From contig JACPUU010000005.1 of the NCBI GenBank assembly GCA_016192075.1, forward strand, positions 1 through 64,000: a stretch of DNA of 64,000 bases. The letters run 5' to 3'. Within the stretch, counting starts at the first letter, position 1. The number at the start of each line of letters is the position of its first letter. Positions 7,181 to 15,903 of the stretch are shown here, in pieces. The notes beneath the pieces are model-generated. The model was given only the letters and a program-made list of their open reading frames with translations. It did not search any database and had not been told where the DNA came from. The position numbers were made by a program, and so were the translations under genes. Source of the DNA: Bacteroidota bacterium. Its GTDB lineage: Bacteria; Bacteroidota; Bacteroidia; Flavobacteriales_D; Crocinitomicaceae.

Positions 7181-9130
7181 TTACCCCACCCGTATGGAAG
7201 CAGGATTTAAAACAATTCCCTGCATGAGTTTTTCAGCCGTCTGAACCATGGCATTGGTGTCATAGAAGCATTCGTGATACAGTTCATCCTGCGTGCCGTG
7301 GTTAATGAATTTATCCGGAATTCCAAGGCGTACAACCCGGGCTGAATAATTGTGATCTGCCATAAATTCAAGAACAGCAGAGCCCATACCACCCATTACA
7401 CAACCGTCTTCTACGGTAATTACTTTATCAAATTTCGAGAATACTTCGTGCAGCATTAATTCGTCCAGCGGTTTTACAAAACGCATGTCGTAATGCGCGG
7501 CTGAAATGTTTTTTTCAGCAAGTATTTCAATGGCCTGGGTGGTGTAATTTCCAATGGCGCCAATGGTCAAAAAGGCAATGTCAGAACCATTTTTTACCTT
7601 ACGGCCGGTACCAATTTTAATTTCTTTGAACGGGGTTTTCCAGTTGGTCATAACACCGTTTCCGCGTGGGTAGCGAATTGAAAACGGACCTTTATTTTCA
7701 AGCTGGGCCGTATACATGAGGTTGCGCAATTCTTCTTCATTCATTGGTGCTGAAACAATCATGTTGGGGATTGAACGCATGTATGAAAGATCGTATGCAC
7801 CGTGGTGTGTTGCACCGTCAGCACCTACCAGGCCACCGCGGTCAAGACAAAAAACAACGTTGAGATTCTGGAGTGCAACATCATGCACCACCTGGTCATA
7901 CGCACGCTGCATAAACGATGAATAAATGTTGCAGAACGGTACGAGGCCCTGTGTGGCCATACCGGCAGAAAAAGTAACCGCATGCTGTTCAGCAATTCCA
8001 ACATCAAAGGCGCGGTCAGGCATTGCTTTCATCATAATGTTCAGTGAACAGCCTGATGGCATGGCTGGTGTAACACCCATTATTTTAGAATTGGTTTCTG
8101 CCAGCTCTACAATGGTGTGACCAAAAACATCCTGGTATTTGGGAGGTTGTGGTGATTGCGGTACAATTTTAATGATTTCACCGGTTTCTTTATTAAAGAT
8201 TCCCGGGGCATGCCACTGCGTTGCATTACCAGCTTCGGCAGGGGCATAACCTTTGCCTTTTTTGGTAAGAACGTGTAAAATTTTTGGTCCCGGAATGTCT
8301 TTCAGATCCTGCATGATTTTGACCAGTGCAATGGAATCATGCCCGTCAACCGGCCCAAAGTAACGGAAGTTCAGCGATTCAAAATAATTGCTGTGTTTGA
8401 GCAGTGTTCCTTTAAGTGCATTGGAAATTTTTGAAGCAATGGTTTGGGCGTTTGGCCCGAACTTGGAAATTTTCCCCAGCATTTTCCACACGTCATCTTT
8501 AACCTTGTTATAGGTGTGTGAGGTGGTAATATCAATCAGGTATTCTTTCAGCGCACCTACATTGGGGTCAATAGACATGCAGTTGTCATTCAGCACAACC
8601 AGCAGGTTTGTATCCTGCAGGCTGCCCGCGTGATTTAATCCTTCAAAAGCAAGTCCGGCGGTCATGGATCCATCACCGATAACCGCTATGTGATGACGAT
8701 CTGATTTTTGGTAGTTGTTGGCAACAGCCATTCCCAGTGCTCCGGAAATAGACGTGGATGAATGGCCTACACCAAAGGTATCGTATTTGCTTTCACTGCG
8801 TTTTGGAAATCCGCTCAAACCGCCTTTCTGACGGTTGGTGTGAAAAACAGCACGGCGGCCGGTTAAGATTTTATGCCCGTAAGCCTGGTGCCCTACATCC
8901 CATACAAGTTGATCGTCGGGCGTATTAAAGGCATAGTGCAGTGCTACCGTTAATTCCACCACGCCTAAACTGGCTCCAAAATGTGAGTTCCCGATTTCAG
9001 AAATAACATCAATGATGTATTGACGGAGTTCTTCTGAAACCTGCGGAAGCTGATCAATGGTCATCTTGCTGCGCAAATCAGTTGGAAATTCAATTTGAGA
9101 CAAGAGTGGGCCGGCCTGGTAATGCGACAT
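7181..9130 (-). CDS. dxs: 1-deoxy-D-xylulose-5-phosphate synthase
   Basis: 649 residues from the ATG at 9130. Makes DXP from pyruvate and glyceraldehyde 3-phosphate with thiamine diphosphate, the first step of the MEP isoprenoid pathway. Visible: WDVGHQAYGHKILTGRR near the N-terminus, the ThDP motif GDGSMTAGLAFEGLNHAG...NDNCMSI, FRYFGPVDGHD, and the transketolase-like middle with DVGIAEQHAVTFSAGMA, DRGGLVGADGATHHGAYD and IRYPRG. A TTG seven codons upstream (9151) sits inside the -7 promoter element, so it cannot be the start. Length is a little above the usual 620-640. No partner gene of the pathway is adjacent. Confidence 0.97.
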   Translation of the reverse strand: MSHYQAGPLLSQIEFPTDLRSKMTIDQLPQVSEELRQYIIDVISEIGNSHFGASLGVVELTVALHYAFNTPDDQLVWDVGHQAYGHKILTGRRAVFHTNRQKGGLSGFPKRSESKYDTFGVGHSSTSISGALGMAVANNYQKSDRHHIAVIGDGSMTAGLAFEGLNHAGSLQDTNLLVVLNDNCMSIDPNVGALKEYLIDITTSHTYNKVKDDVWKMLGKISKFGPNAQTIASKISNALKGTLLKHSNYFESLNFRYFGPVDGHDSIALVKIMQDLKDIPGPKILHVLTKKGKGYAPAEAGNATQWHAPGIFNKETGEIIKIVPQSPQPPKYQDVFGHTIVELAETNSKIMGVTPAMPSGCSLNIMMKAMPDRAFDVGIAEQHAVTFSAGMATQGLVPFCNIYSSFMQRAYDQVVHDVALQNLNVVFCLDRGGLVGADGATHHGAYDLSYMRSIPNMIVSAPMNEEELRNLMYTAQLENKGPFSIRYPRGNGVMTNWKTPFKEIKIGTGRKVKNGSDIAFLTIGAIGNYTTQAIEILAEKNISAAHYDMRFVKPLDELMLHEVFSKFDKVITVEDGCVMGGMGSAVLEFMADHNYSARVVRLGIPDKFINHGTQDELYHECFYDTNAMVQTAEKLMQGIVLNPASIRVG

Positions 9131-9148
9131 AGAAACGGGTTCTGAAGA

Positions 9149-9156
9149 CAAAAGTA
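9149..9156 (-). promoter_or_regulatory. -7 promoter element of dxs (TACTTTTG on minus strand)
   Basis: An exact TAnnTTTG on the minus strand, placing the transcript start near 9143 and giving a leader of about 13 nt to the ATG at 9130. It overlaps the in-frame TTG at 9151 and so decides the dxs start. No clear -33 TTG was found. Confidence 0.55.
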
Positions 9157-9292
9157 CAAAAACTAACTACTACCTGTAACGTTTTCAGGCCGAAAGTGTT
9201 TGGCCGGGTTAACGTTTTTTGTGATTGTTAACTGATAATGTGCAGGTGCTGAGCTGTTTGTGGAACTATGAGAGGTCCCCACAGCCGGGGAA

Positions 9293-10801
9293 TCAGGCTG
9301 GGTTAATGAGATCAAGCAGCACCAGGTAAAAATCACGTTTTAGCATTTTGGATTTAAGCCAGGCATAGTAACTGATGGCCTGTATATCTTCCTGTGCAAT
9401 GTCAATCCACACAAAAGAGCTTTCCACTTTCTCAATAAATGCAAGGGAATGCACCTGTTCCGGTTTATCAATAAGGCCTTTTACGAGTTTGAGAAAAACA
9501 CCAACACGTTCGTATTTGCGTATTTTCAGCAAATCACGGTGGCTCCGTTCCAGGGCAGTAATGCGGTCATAAGCAATGTCAGATCTTCCCAATTCATATT
9601 GAAAGAAAACCTCAATCAGATTTTTTTTCAGGCGCCACTCAACACCCATTATTTTTTCACACCATTTGTCTGTATGTCCCAGGTTCAGCAAAATTTTATT
9701 GGCCGTTTTATAGTCTTTGAGTTCAAAATAATAAATGGCCAGGTTGAGCTTGGAGTTTAAAATTTCAGGGTTTGTTTTCAGGTCTGACTGGAGCAGCGAT
9801 TCTAAAATAGAAATAGATTCCTGTAAATGACCGCTGAAGTTTTTGCAGGCTGCCTGCAGCATCAGGTAACGTGGTTTGAAAAGGGTATTTAATGATTTAG
9901 TTGTTGTCTGCAGGGCTTCGTTCATCATTTCAAGATATTCCAGGGCATCGGCAAATTTGCGGTTGCGGTAAAGGGTATGGCAGACAAAATAGAGCATGGT
10001 AAAAAATTCTGCGCTGTTGTTTTCAAAAAAATGCGATTTCCTTAGTCGTTTAAAACTGGTTATAACAAATGCTTCAAACGAGTAAAATGTTTTTTCAGCA
10101 AGCACAACGTTGCGGGTAAGAACCACAAAATCATACAGCAGCCTGGGCCGGTTAAAAATGGTATCATCCAGGTCAAAGCGCACCAGCAAGCGGTCAATTA
10201 CTTTTTGCAGATCAAGGTCATGTCCCTGAATTTTTACTTTTTCAAGCTCCCGTTTAACAAGGCTCCCGACAATGCGTAAACGCTCTTCTTCCTGCGCAAA
10301 GCCACTTGCCTTCAGACGCCGCGCAATCAGTTTATCCAGTGAGGTATCTAAAAATTCAGGGTTGAAATGAACAATCTCCAGGTCGTAGATCAATACCAGC
10401 TGCTGGTTCAAATCGGCTTTTACGGCCATATTTTCTGACCGCAGCAAATATTTCCAGGCCAGGGCATTTAACTGGTGATCAAAAAGTGATTTTACCAGGA
10501 TCAGATTTTTGGAAACAAGGTTTTCAACCGACTCATCACGTACGGTACTTTTGCTGTAAATAAAATCATGCAAGTGACGCACCAGGCGTTTGCGGATACT
10601 GTGATACGCATTCTGTGCTTTTTTTTCAGATTTCCGTTCTATAAGTCCGCCCGCTTTTTGAATGCCGCTTTGTTTGGCAATCTGGTTAAACAGCAACAAA
10701 TCTTTCCGGTTTTCCCTGAACCGGCTGCGATGAATAAACTGCCTGAATTCTTTTCGTTCGGTGTCTGAAAAGGACCCTATGATCAAACTCAACTCATCCA
10801 T
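9293..10801 (-). CDS. Hypothetical TPR-like helical protein
   Basis: 502 residues with no signal peptide or membrane segment. It is strongly helical, with an N-terminal basic region (IHRSRFRENRKDLLLF, RKRLVRHLHDFIYSK) and a later region with TPR-like helix pairs (NSKLNLAIYYFELKDYKTANKILLNLG; YLMLQAACKNFSGHLQESISILESLL). I do not recognise a named family. Such cytoplasmic all-helical proteins with degenerate TPRs are common in Flavobacteriales. It is flanked by dxs (same strand, 160 bp away) and a divergent DUF2339 gene. Length, codon use and an exact promoter match support a real gene; the function is unknown. Confidence 0.8.
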   Translation of the reverse strand: MDELSLIIGSFSDTERKEFRQFIHRSRFRENRKDLLLFNQIAKQSGIQKAGGLIERKSEKKAQNAYHSIRKRLVRHLHDFIYSKSTVRDESVENLVSKNLILVKSLFDHQLNALAWKYLLRSENMAVKADLNQQLVLIYDLEIVHFNPEFLDTSLDKLIARRLKASGFAQEEERLRIVGSLVKRELEKVKIQGHDLDLQKVIDRLLVRFDLDDTIFNRPRLLYDFVVLTRNVVLAEKTFYSFEAFVITSFKRLRKSHFFENNSAEFFTMLYFVCHTLYRNRKFADALEYLEMMNEALQTTTKSLNTLFKPRYLMLQAACKNFSGHLQESISILESLLQSDLKTNPEILNSKLNLAIYYFELKDYKTANKILLNLGHTDKWCEKIMGVEWRLKKNLIEVFFQYELGRSDIAYDRITALERSHRDLLKIRKYERVGVFLKLVKGLIDKPEQVHSLAFIEKVESSFVWIDIAQEDIQAISYYAWLKSKMLKRDFYLVLLDLINPA

Positions 10802-10824
10802 TTATAAAATACGGTTTTAATATA

Positions 10825-10832
10825 CAAAACTA
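10825..10832 (-). promoter_or_regulatory. -7 promoter element (TAGTTTTG on minus strand)
   Basis: An exact TAnnTTTG 24 bp upstream of the ATG at 10801, predicting a leader of about 18 nt. The very AT-rich spacer between the two divergent promoters contains a run of ATTAATT repeats. Confidence 0.5.
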
Positions 10833-10922
10833 ATTAATTATTAATTATTTAGTATATATTTAGGCAATTATTAAAAATACGTTTTTTAGTGATTTTGAAT
10901 AGCTTGAATGCCAGTGGCGTTT

Positions 10923-10930
10923 TAGCTTTG
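10923..10930 (+). promoter_or_regulatory. -7 promoter element of DUF2339 gene (TAGCTTTG)
   Basis: An exact TAnnTTTG upstream of the ATG at 10954, with possible -33 TTG words at 10895 and 10904. It lies directly against the in-frame TTG at 10933, which would fall before the predicted transcript start, so the ATG at 10954 is preferred. Confidence 0.5.
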
Positions 10931-10953
10931 ATTTGAATTTTAAATTCATTCTT

Positions 10954-13398
10954 ATGGAAAATGCGTTGATCTTTTTGATCGGATTGGGAATTCTGATTTT
11001 TCTGATTGTAATCAGAAGTGAATTCCTGAAAAAGTTTGAAGTATTGAATAAAAATTTGTTTGCGATACACAAACAACTCCGGCAGCTGGAATCTAAAAAT
11101 GAAACAGCCGGGGTAAAAGAAAAGGCGGTGAATTTTAGTTCGCTGGTTGATACACCGGTGAAAGATAATTCGCTGGATCTGTCGTCACAAAGCCCTGTGG
11201 TGGAAATTCCGCCGGTGAAAGCAGAAACACCAAAAGTTACTCCAAAAGAAGAAACACCGCTGGAGAAATTTCTGAAGCAGGATATTTTGAAAAAAGAGGA
11301 AAAACCAATTCCGGTTGTTAAACCGGCAGAAGTAAAAGTTACGCCGCAACCTGTTTCAGAACCTGTGCAAGCTCAAAAGGCGCCCGCACCAAAATCAGCC
11401 ATTGACGTTGAAAAACTAATTGGTGAAAACTGGCTGAATAAAATTGGTATCGGAATTCTGGTGATCGGAATCGGCTTTTTTGTGAAATACGCAATTGATA
11501 AAAACTGGATAGGTGAGTGGGGTCGCCTGGGTATTGGAATTGCTGCGGCATTGATTATGGTTGGTATTGCACACTGGCTGCGTAAAACGTACCATGCTTT
11601 CAGTTCAGTACTGATTGGCGGTGCCATTGCCACGCTTTATTACACCATTTCCATTGGATATCATGATTACAAATTGTTTTCGCAGCCGGTTGCGTTTTCA
11701 ATTATGACCATTATTACATTGTTTGCTACGGTTATGGCTATCTGGTACAATCGCAGGGAGCTTGCCATTATTGGGCTTGTGGGTGGGTTTACGGCACCGT
11801 TTATGGTTGCCGGTGAAACCAATAATGCTGCTGCATTTTTTACGTATATAGCCATACTGAATACCGGTATGCTTGTTTTGAGTTTCTTCAAAAAATGGAC
11901 CGAACTGAACCGGCTTGCGTTTGTTTTTTCAGCGCTTTACCTCACATCATGGATTCTGATGAACTGGCAGCACCCCGAGAAAATTTTTGGCACCGCTATG
12001 ACCTTCCTTATTTTGTTCTTTGTCCAGTTTTTAACCATGAATCTAACGTACAATGTACTTCGTAAGGTGCATTTTAATACCTGGGAATTTATTCACCTGC
12101 TGGGTATCTCGGCGTTATTTTATGGGTCTGTGATGTATGTACTTCACATGAGCGGACACGGTGATTTGAAAGGCGTATTCACGGTTGCACTGGGTACTTT
12201 GTTTACGGTGTTAACCATTCTTTTCAAGCGAATTCCTGGCTCTGAAAACAACCTGGTGCTGCTGCTTTCAGGTAAAGCAGTTACCTTTTTAACACTGACT
12301 GTTTTTATACAATTCGACGGGTATTATGTAACCCTTTTCTGGGCGTTGGAAGGTGTGATTTTATATTGGCTGGGATCAAAGGCAAAAATGAATCTGCTGA
12401 AAAACACGGCATTACTGGTAACAGGTATTGGTACCCTTTCCTTGTTTATGGTCTGGAGTTTAAATTACCAGGTTCACGATGCGTTGCTGCCGGTTATTTT
12501 CAACACGGCTTTTGCTACCGGAAGTTTTGTATTGCTTTGTTATGCAGCATTGGTTTATCTGATGAAAAAAGATGCGCCTGAAACAAACCTGGTTGGTTTA
12601 AAAGTGTCTTACCTGTCTTTAATTCTGAAATACTGGTTTTTTATAGTCCTGTACCTGGTGTTGTTGCTGGAACTAGTTCACCAGTGTCAGCGCATAGTTG
12701 CATGGGACGCACAGATTCTGGTAATCTGGATTTTCCACCTGGTATACCTGGCGGTGGCACTTGTCCTGGCTAACCTTAAAGGGACAAAACTTGTGCAACA
12801 ATTATTTTTTATGCTTGCTGCGCTATCTATGGTGGTGTATGTTGCAATTGGCAATACGTTTGTGATTGACTTGCGCGATGGTTTATTTTCAGGAAACGGG
12901 TTGAATGGTTTTTACCAGTTGCATTATATAATACCTGTACTTTTTATATGCATGTTGCTGTTGATGCAGAAACTCATTGTACAGTTTTCAGCAGAAGTGC
13001 GTCACCATCACTTTTTCATTACAGCCGCAAGTTTGTTTGGGCTTTACCTGGTTTGTGCTGAAATGGATCACCTGGCTATCCATCAGTTTGCAGAAACGAT
13101 CAATGAAAAATCAGTGATACTGAGACAAACGCAAATTGCCGGCTATACCATTGTGTGGGGTATATATTCGTTCCTGGTTATGATTCTGGGAATGCGTAAA
13201 AAGGCCCGTTCTATCCGCGTCTTTGCGTTGGTAGCGTTTAGTATTACGCTGGTGAAACTGTTTGCGTTTGATATCCGCCATATTTCAGAGGCCGGTAAAA
13301 TTATAGCCTTTATTTCATTGGGTGTTATGCTGCTGGTGGTATCATTTCTGTACCAAAAACTCAAACGAATGATTGTAGACGGAGATGTAGGCGAATAA
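10954..13398 (+). CDS. DUF2339 multi-spanning membrane protein
   Basis: 814 residues from the ATG at 10954. An N-terminal membrane anchor (LIFLIGLGILIFLIVI) is followed by a linker rich in Pro, Lys and Glu (about residues 45-160: many PV/KPAEVKVTP segments). Next comes IGENWLNKIGIGILVIGIGFFVKYAIDKNWIG, the opening motif of the DUF2339 family, and then about twenty hydrophobic segments to the C-terminus. The family is a widespread predicted inner-membrane protein of unknown function, possibly involved in the envelope. The linker suggests a flexible cytoplasmic or periplasmic spacer. The gene stands alone and ends in a strong terminator. Confidence 0.88.
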   Translation: MENALIFLIGLGILIFLIVIRSEFLKKFEVLNKNLFAIHKQLRQLESKNETAGVKEKAVNFSSLVDTPVKDNSLDLSSQSPVVEIPPVKAETPKVTPKEETPLEKFLKQDILKKEEKPIPVVKPAEVKVTPQPVSEPVQAQKAPAPKSAIDVEKLIGENWLNKIGIGILVIGIGFFVKYAIDKNWIGEWGRLGIGIAAALIMVGIAHWLRKTYHAFSSVLIGGAIATLYYTISIGYHDYKLFSQPVAFSIMTIITLFATVMAIWYNRRELAIIGLVGGFTAPFMVAGETNNAAAFFTYIAILNTGMLVLSFFKKWTELNRLAFVFSALYLTSWILMNWQHPEKIFGTAMTFLILFFVQFLTMNLTYNVLRKVHFNTWEFIHLLGISALFYGSVMYVLHMSGHGDLKGVFTVALGTLFTVLTILFKRIPGSENNLVLLLSGKAVTFLTLTVFIQFDGYYVTLFWALEGVILYWLGSKAKMNLLKNTALLVTGIGTLSLFMVWSLNYQVHDALLPVIFNTAFATGSFVLLCYAALVYLMKKDAPETNLVGLKVSYLSLILKYWFFIVLYLVLLLELVHQCQRIVAWDAQILVIWIFHLVYLAVALVLANLKGTKLVQQLFFMLAALSMVVYVAIGNTFVIDLRDGLFSGNGLNGFYQLHYIIPVLFICMLLLMQKLIVQFSAEVRHHHFFITAASLFGLYLVCAEMDHLAIHQFAETINEKSVILRQTQIAGYTIVWGIYSFLVMILGMRKKARSIRVFALVAFSITLVKLFAFDIRHISEAGKIIAFISLGVMLLVVSFLYQKLKRMIVDGDVGE

Positions 13399-13404
13399 AA
13401 CAGA

Positions 13405-13436
13405 AACGGGCGCGAAAAAGGCGCCCGTTTTTTTTA
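13405..13436 (+). terminator. Rho-independent terminator after DUF2339 gene
   Basis: Perfect 9-bp stem AACGGGCGC / GCGCCCGTT with a 7-nt loop, then a run of T. It also lies just beyond the stop of the converging small gene at 13441. Confidence 0.9.
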
Positions 13437-13440
13437 TAGG

Positions 13441-13725
13441 TTAAGATTTAGTTTTGGTGAACCGGTAGGCAATCATCAGCGGCAGCGCTACCAGGCAAAT
13501 AATCAAAATCAATACTCCCTGCACCGTCAGGCTTACTGCGGTTACATTTTCAGCCAGTATGCCGTTTGGAAAGTTCTCTTTATAGAGCAGTGTTTTTAAT
13601 GAAATATCAGCAGTTACCTGCGCCATATTACTGGATATGGTTGCCTGAAACATGGCAGCCGGATAGAAATAAAAGAAAGCAAAAAGTCCGGCGGCGGCAC
13701 CTAAAAAAATCAGAAAAAAGCGCAT
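13441..13725 (-). CDS. Small membrane protein, unknown
   Basis: 94 residues with two hydrophobic segments (about 2-26, FFLIFLGAAAGLFAFFYFYPA, and about 68-88) separated by a soluble loop of about 40 residues. The first could be an uncleaved anchor. No family recognised. An exact -7 promoter element lies 20 bp upstream of the ATG, which supports expression. It is convergent with the DUF2339 gene and shares its terminator region. Confidence 0.65.
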   Translation of the reverse strand: MRFFLIFLGAAAGLFAFFYFYPAAMFQATISSNMAQVTADISLKTLLYKENFPNGILAENVTAVSLTVQGVLILIICLVALPLMIAYRFTKTKS

Positions 13726-13744
13726 AAAAGAACAGAATAGGGTG

Positions 13745-13752
13745 CAAATTTA
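13745..13752 (-). promoter_or_regulatory. -7 promoter element (TAAATTTG on minus strand)
   Basis: An exact TAnnTTTG upstream of the small gene starting at 13725, predicting a leader of about 14 nt. No -33 element at usual spacing was found. Confidence 0.45.
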
Positions 13753-13922
13753 ACCATGTATGTGTGATAGACTATTTTATTTTGCCAAACTTCTGAACCG
13801 TTTAGCCACCCGCGTTTAAAGCAATGGTTACAAAACCGGCTGAAAAGATTTCGGCATTTTTTGCGCACCTTTTCGATTAATCTTCTATATTTAAGGAACT
13901 TAACACTTAAAATCGGACGTTT

Positions 13923-14132
13923 ATGAAAAGTATTGGATTAGGCCTTATGGGAATAGCGGCACTGGCAATGGTGCTGTATTTTATTGACTATGTTCCAACA
14001 TACCTGGAATGGATTTATAAGTGGGGAAATGGAGTAGCGTGGGGTCTTATGGTTGGAATTTTTGCGCTGGGAGGCGTACTGGCTTACCTGGGTATGAAAT
14101 CTGAAAAAACAGACAAACAGTCGCAGGGATAA
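13923..14132 (+). CDS. Small two-helix membrane protein
   Basis: 69 residues with two hydrophobic helices (about 3-26 and 38-57) separated by a short aromatic loop (PTYLEWIYKWGNG), then a charged tail (KSEKTDKQ). No family recognised. It sits alone between a divergent small gene and a convergent bacilliredoxin and is followed at once by a strong terminator, which supports a separate transcript. The upstream 200 bp contains no exact -7 element. Confidence 0.65.
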   Translation: MKSIGLGLMGIAALAMVLYFIDYVPTYLEWIYKWGNGVAWGLMVGIFALGGVLAYLGMKSEKTDKQSQG

Positions 14133-14147
14133 AAAGAATCCGGATAG

Positions 14148-14190
14148 AAACAAAAAGGGGCAGAAAATTTTCCGCCCCTTTTTTGTTTCT
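14148..14190. terminator. Bidirectional terminator between convergent genes
   Basis: AAACAAAAAGGGGC pairs with GCCCCTTTTTTGTTT across a loop of about 12 nt. T-rich on both strands, so it can serve the small membrane protein gene (+) and the bacilliredoxin gene (-). Confidence 0.85.
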
Positions 14191-14204
14191 TTGAACCAGT
14201 ATGG

Positions 14205-14615
14205 TTAACAAAATTCATCGTAAGCCATTGCCAGGTTTTCAGCAATCATTTCAGCTGAGCGGCCTTCAATATGGTGTCGTTCAATAAAATGAACCAGGGT
14301 ACCGTTTTTGAAGAGCCCGATAGAAGGTGATGACGGCGGATACGGTAATGTATATTTCCGCGCCTGCGCCACAGCTTCGCTGTCAACCCCTGCAAAAACA
14401 GTTACCATTTTAGATGGCAGTTTGTTGTGTTTAATAGAGGCCAGAACACCCGGACGCATAGACCCGGCAGCACAGCCACAAACAGAATTGATAACCAGCA
14501 ATACGGTTCCTTCAGTATTTAATGCGGCGTCAACTGCCTGTGGATTTTCAAGACTTTCAAACCCCGCTGAGGTAAGCTGCGCTTTCATGGGGGTGGTTAA
14601 TTCTGGTGGATACAT
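14205..14615 (-). CDS. Bacilliredoxin (BrxA/BrxB, YphP/YqiW family)
   Basis: 136 residues from the ATG at 14615; a start at 14654 would add 13 residues unlike the family. The family motif SVCGCAAGSMRPG carries the redox pair C46-G-C48. YPPSSPSIGLFKNG and the C-terminal histidine-rich HFIERHHIEG match the thioredoxin-like fold of the group. Known role in Firmicutes: removing bacillithiol from oxidised proteins. In Bacteroidota the partner thiol may also be bacillithiol, but the sequence does not show this. Single gene, convergent with a small membrane protein gene. Confidence 0.88.
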   Translation of the reverse strand: MYPPELTTPMKAQLTSAGFESLENPQAVDAALNTEGTVLLVINSVCGCAAGSMRPGVLASIKHNKLPSKMVTVFAGVDSEAVAQARKYTLPYPPSSPSIGLFKNGTLVHFIERHHIEGRSAEMIAENLAMAYDEFC

Positions 14616-14850
14616 AGTATAGAATGTTTTAGTAAACAAGTTAGATTGGTACAAAGTTCGGAAGAATTTATGAATCCGGATTAAAGAATTTCAGTACTTA
14701 ACATACTACAGAATGAACAGGTTATCGGTGCGGTTTATCTGTTCAGAAGCCTGATTACCCTATGACCTGAGCGCAAAACCGGTATCAAAGCAGTCGTTTG
14801 CAAACCAGAAATTTTCCGGGTTGGGTAGTGAAAACAGCCGGTAAATGAAT

Positions 14851-15903
14851 TCAGGCTAGCGGTGTTGATTTTAGAAAACGCTTATTAAAGCGTTGAATGT
14901 TTACTTCGGCATCCAGGGTTTTTTTATCCAGAAAAAAATCAAGGAAATGGTTTGCATAATAAGGCGCCAGCATAACCCCTTTTGTTCCAAGGCCGTTATA
15001 AATAAACGCATTTTTTTGATTGGGATGAACACCCAAAAGCGGTCTGCGGTCAGCAACGGTTGGCCTTATTCCGGCCTGGTGAGAGACAATTTTATACGGG
15101 CAGTCAATTAAATGCTCCAGACGTTCAACCAGGTCAGCTTTACCCTCCACCGTTGTAAAAGGTTCTTTCTGCTCCCAGTTATAGGTGGCACCAACTTTGA
15201 AACGCTTGTTTCCCAATGGTAGTATGAACAGATTTTTGGATACCACATCGTTAAAATGCAATTCGTCCGATTCAATAGTCAGCGTTTCACCGTGTGATGT
15301 TTTCATGGGCAAATAACTGAAAAGCGGGTTGTGAATCACATCAATTCCTTCACAAAAAATGTAGTTGGCTTCAGGGTGCTGCTGCGTAATGGTCCAATTG
15401 GTTTTTTCTTCTGTAAACAGAACTCCGGCCTGCTGAAAATAGTTTTTTGAAAGGTCCAGAAAGGCATTTGTATCCAGGTTTCCAAAGGTGTTTACTTTAC
15501 CCATTCCGTGCGGGATATGAACATGTTCAAACGGTTTGAGTGTGGTATGTTCTATGTATTTTTTGAAGCGGTCGTCGCCCATTTTTGCTGACCAGTTATT
15601 TTCATCTTCGGCGTTGGTGAACGGGTAGTAGATGTTTTTGCCGGATAGCAGCCTGACGTTCAAAAGTTCGCCCACTTTTTCATAGAATGTTTGTGCATAC
15701 GGCATCAACACATCCACATTCCAGCTCCTGGTGAGCCGCTTAAATACAATGGGGTTTGCAAGACCTGCCGCAGTGCGGGTTGAGTGGTTATGGCCCGAAT
15801 CATGCACCACAAATTTCTGATTTCTGAAATGCAACTGCCAGGCAAGCGTGGCTCCGGCTAATCCCCAGCCGATAATGTGATTTTTCTCAAACATATCAGC
15901 CAT
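14851..15903 (-). CDS. FAD-dependent oxidoreductase (DAO family)
   Basis: 350 residues. The N-terminal Rossmann motif IIGWGLAGATLAWQL binds FAD; RTAAGLANPIVFKRLTRSW and the C-terminal GIRPTVADRRPLLGVHP...YNGLGTKGVMLAPYYA are typical of the DAO/glycine oxidase fold and of the MnmC oxidase-like domain. Probable role: oxidation of an amine or amino acid; substrate unknown. Its ATG overlaps the stop of the upstream phosphatase gene by one base (TAATG), so the two are translationally coupled. Nothing in the sequence explains why the two activities are paired. Confidence 0.85.
   Translation of the reverse strand: MADMFEKNHIIGWGLAGATLAWQLHFRNQKFVVHDSGHNHSTRTAAGLANPIVFKRLTRSWNVDVLMPYAQTFYEKVGELLNVRLLSGKNIYYPFTNAEDENNWSAKMGDDRFKKYIEHTTLKPFEHVHIPHGMGKVNTFGNLDTNAFLDLSKNYFQQAGVLFTEEKTNWTITQQHPEANYIFCEGIDVIHNPLFSYLPMKTSHGETLTIESDELHFNDVVSKNLFILPLGNKRFKVGATYNWEQKEPFTTVEGKADLVERLEHLIDCPYKIVSHQAGIRPTVADRRPLLGVHPNQKNAFIYNGLGTKGVMLAPYYANHFLDFFLDKKTLDAEVNIQRFNKRFLKSTPLA

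Noticed and set aside
9131-9151. TTG start for dxs at 9151
   Set aside because: It lies inside the -7 promoter element, upstream of the predicted transcript start.
14757-14850. Minus-strand stretch of about 31 codons (PEFIYRLFSLPNPENFWF...) after the FAD oxidoreductase
   Set aside because: It looks protein-like but is out of frame with the upstream gene, has no start and ends quickly. Too short to call a gene remnant without a database match.
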